DNA from: an uncultured Actinomycetes bacterium
Lineage (GTDB): Bacteria; Actinomycetota; Acidimicrobiia; Acidimicrobiales; RAAP-2
Assembly (NCBI GenBank): GCA_903860745.1
Contig: CAIORQ010000022.1
Coordinates: forward strand, 1-43,843
DNA length: 43,843 bases
Direction of reading: 5' to 3'
This document shows positions 42,285 to 43,843 of the stretch, in pieces (within the stretch, counting starts at the first letter, position 1; each line of letters starts with the position of its first letter). The notes under the pieces are model-generated. The model had not been told where the DNA came from, made no database searches, and saw only the letters and a list, made by a program, of their open reading frames with translations. Both the position numbers and the translations under genes were made by a program.

Positions 42285-43658
42285 ATGACCCAGCTTGATC
42301 CTCAGCACGACCGCCACGTCTCGCCACCAACGGTGGGACGGGTGCCACCGAACGCGATCGAGATGGAGGAATCCCTGATCGGAGCGATGCTTCTGTCGCC
42401 CGAGGCGGTCTCCATCGCCTACGAGACCGTCGAGCCCGAGGATTTCTACCGTCCCCTGCACGCACAGATCTTCTCGGCCATCTTGGCCCTGGCGAACGCC
42501 GGTGAGCCGGTGGACTACGTGACGGTCCAGGCGAAGCTCCAAGAGCAGGGTGCCGCCGCGGTCGAGGTGGGACTCCTCTCGTCGCTGCAGATGAACACCC
42601 CCTCGGCGGCCAACGCCCGCCACTACGCCGAGATCGTGCACGAGAAGGCCCAGCAGCGTCGCCTCATCGCCGTGGCCGGCGAGATCGTCGACGACGCCTA
42701 CGTGGCCACCGACGACGTGGTGGGGCTCATCGACGACGCCGAACGCAAGATCAACCAGATCGGTGACACGAACCGGATCGACTCGGTCTCACCCCTGCAG
42801 CGTCTGCTGGTGGCCGAGGCCAACATCCTCGAGGAGCGTGGTGAGACCCGCGGTCAGTTCAACGGCCTCGAGACGGGGTACCGCTCCTTGGACCTCGTGC
42901 TCCAGGGCCTCCAACCCCACAGCCTCACCATCGTCGGCGCGCGTCCGGCCATGGGTAAGACGGCCTTCGCCCTGGGCATCTTGACCCACGTGGGCGCCGT
43001 GGTGAACCGTCCGGCGCTCTTCTTCTCCCTGGAGATGAGCCGCCAGGAGCTCGCCGAGCGCATCCTCGCCTCCACGGCCAAGATCGACTCCTCGAAGCTG
43101 CGCACGGGAGACCTGAGCGACGCCGACTGGAATCGGGCTCAGGACGCCTTCGGCTACCTGCAGTCGGCCAAGGTCTTCATCGACGACAACCCCAGCCTGA
43201 CGGTGATGGACGTACGCTCGCGGGCCCGACGGATCAAGCAGCAGAACGGTGACCTCGGGGTCATCATCATCGACTACCTGCAGCTGATGAGTTCGCGCGG
43301 CAAGTCCGAGAACCGGCAGGTCGAGGTCTCCGAGATGAGCCGGTCGCTCAAGATCCTCGCCCGCGAGCTGGGTTGCCCGGTCATCGCCCTCTCCCAGCTC
43401 TCGCGAAAGCTCGAGGAACGCTCCGACAAACGCCCGATGATGAGCGACCTTCGTGAGTCGGGCTCCCTGGAACAGGACGCCGACGTCGTGTTGTTCCTCT
43501 ACCGTGCTGAACAGTACGGCGTGGTGCCCAACGACAAGAAGTCCGAGGCGGAGATCATCGTGGGCAAGAACCGCAACGGTCCCACGCGAACGGCGCACCT
43601 GACCTGGCGAGGAGAGTTCGCCCGCTTCGACAACGTGGCCGACACGAGCAACTTCTAG
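42285..43658 (+). CDS. dnaB: Replicative DNA helicase DnaB
   Basis: A 457-residue hexameric helicase. The N-terminal domain starts PNAIEMEESLIGAMLLS. The RecA-like motor has Walker A GARPAMGKT, FSLEMSRQELAERIL, and Walker B-like IIIDYLQLM. ALSQLSRKLEERSDKRPMMSDLRESG and VGKNRNGPT close the pattern. Unlike many mycobacterial dnaB genes it has no intein. It lies after the rpsF-rplI operon, with a 166-base gap containing the long hairpin and no clear promoter. The ribosome site is weak (TTGAAG). Confidence 0.97.
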   Translation: MTQLDPQHDRHVSPPTVGRVPPNAIEMEESLIGAMLLSPEAVSIAYETVEPEDFYRPLHAQIFSAILALANAGEPVDYVTVQAKLQEQGAAAVEVGLLSSLQMNTPSAANARHYAEIVHEKAQQRRLIAVAGEIVDDAYVATDDVVGLIDDAERKINQIGDTNRIDSVSPLQRLLVAEANILEERGETRGQFNGLETGYRSLDLVLQGLQPHSLTIVGARPAMGKTAFALGILTHVGAVVNRPALFFSLEMSRQELAERILASTAKIDSSKLRTGDLSDADWNRAQDAFGYLQSAKVFIDDNPSLTVMDVRSRARRIKQQNGDLGVIIIDYLQLMSSRGKSENRQVEVSEMSRSLKILARELGCPVIALSQLSRKLEERSDKRPMMSDLRESGSLEQDADVVLFLYRAEQYGVVPNDKKSEAEIIVGKNRNGPTRTAHLTWRGEFARFDNVADTSNF

Positions 43659-43843
43659 GGGGCCGGTGTTCGTGACCACTGGATAGGTGGTGCGATCGAC
43701 GGGTGACCGTCCCTTCGCCACACCCGGCGACAGGCTTCGTCGGGCGTGAGGTCGACGTGCAGGTCCTTGCCGTCGGGGCCGCGCACCAGCTTGAAGTCCT
43801 TGGTCCCCACGCGCACGTGTTCGAGCGTCGGACCGGCCTTGGC
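43655..43843 (-). CDS. C-terminal fragment of an unrecognised protein
   Basis: An open frame of 62 codons enters from the window edge and stops at 43655. It reads with coding-like composition (LEHVRVGTKDFKLVRGPDGK, later DLTPDEACRRVWRRDGHP and PPIQW). No family was recognised. Its stop overlaps the dnaB stop through a shared CTAG (43655-43658). The gene start lies beyond the window. Confidence 0.55.
   Translation of the reverse strand, partial: AKAGPTLEHVRVGTKDFKLVRGPDGKDLHVDLTPDEACRRVWRRDGHPSIAPPIQWSRTPAP

Noticed and set aside
42285-43658. Intein in dnaB or gyrA, as found in some mycobacteria.
   Set aside because: Both proteins have normal lengths and uninterrupted motifs.

Overview
This window is the replication-origin region of a GC-rich actinobacterium. 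The evidence is the gene order dnaA-dnaN-recF-dciA-gyrB-gyrA on the minus strand and rpmH-rnpA-yidD-yidC-khpB(jag)-rsmG-[parS array]-parA-parB on the plus strand. Next to these lie two blocks well known around mycobacterial origins: a cwlM/trxA/trxB/murJ/DUF6049/pcnA block and an ino1/padR/DUF5318/rpsF/ssb/rpsR/rplI/dnaB block. The neighbours and protein style (DUF2142, tandem GT2, DUF4397, acetyl-CoA hydrolase/transferase, no mycolate-type genes) fit a deep-branching actinobacterium such as an Acidimicrobiia member. That placement is inference; no rRNA is present to settle it.

Layout. 1-5.2 kb is a small accessory/regulatory stretch: the end of a sugar-type ABC ATPase with an IclR regulator; an ECF sigma/anti-sigma pair divergent from a secreted DUF4397 protein; an extradiol dioxygenase divergent from a MarR regulator; and a PPOX-type protein. 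5.3-9.3 kb holds a polytopic DUF2142 protein and a large tandem glycosyltransferase, probably for surface polysaccharide. 9.3-13.6 kb holds an AhpD-like protein, an ABC-F ATPase, a CoA-transferase and a FrnE/DsbA-like protein. 13.6-22.3 kb is the replication operon with oriC between dnaN and dnaA. 22.5-28.6 kb is the rpmH operon, a 1.25-kb gene-free parS array and parAB. 28.7-35.7 kb is a minus-strand cell-envelope/redox block (DUF6049, murJ, degV, small membrane protein, trxB, trxA, cwlM). 35.8-43.7 kb holds pcnA, ino1/padR, DUF5318-panB, rpsF-ssb-rpsR-rplI and dnaB. A fragment of an unrecognised gene closes the window.

How it works together. DnaA, DnaN, DciA, DnaB, SSB, RecF and gyrase cover initiation, helicase loading, clamp function and supercoiling. 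parS/ParA/ParB segregate the origin. RpmH, RnpA, YidD, YidC and KhpB serve translation, RNA processing and membrane insertion. DUF6049, MurJ and CwlM suggest a peptidoglycan-precursor control module.

I found no convincing new defence, mobile or CRISPR system. The points most worth checking are: a textbook terminator hairpin inside the 5' end of rsmG; six perfect parS sites with nearly mirror-symmetric spacing; a clear DnaA-trio unwinding element at oriC; an ECF sigma factor whose own gene and divergent secreted target carry matching promoter motifs; a CwlM pseudo-amidase with no ordinary start codon; and repeated leaderless gene architecture. No tRNA, rRNA, insertion sequence or CRISPR array was seen.
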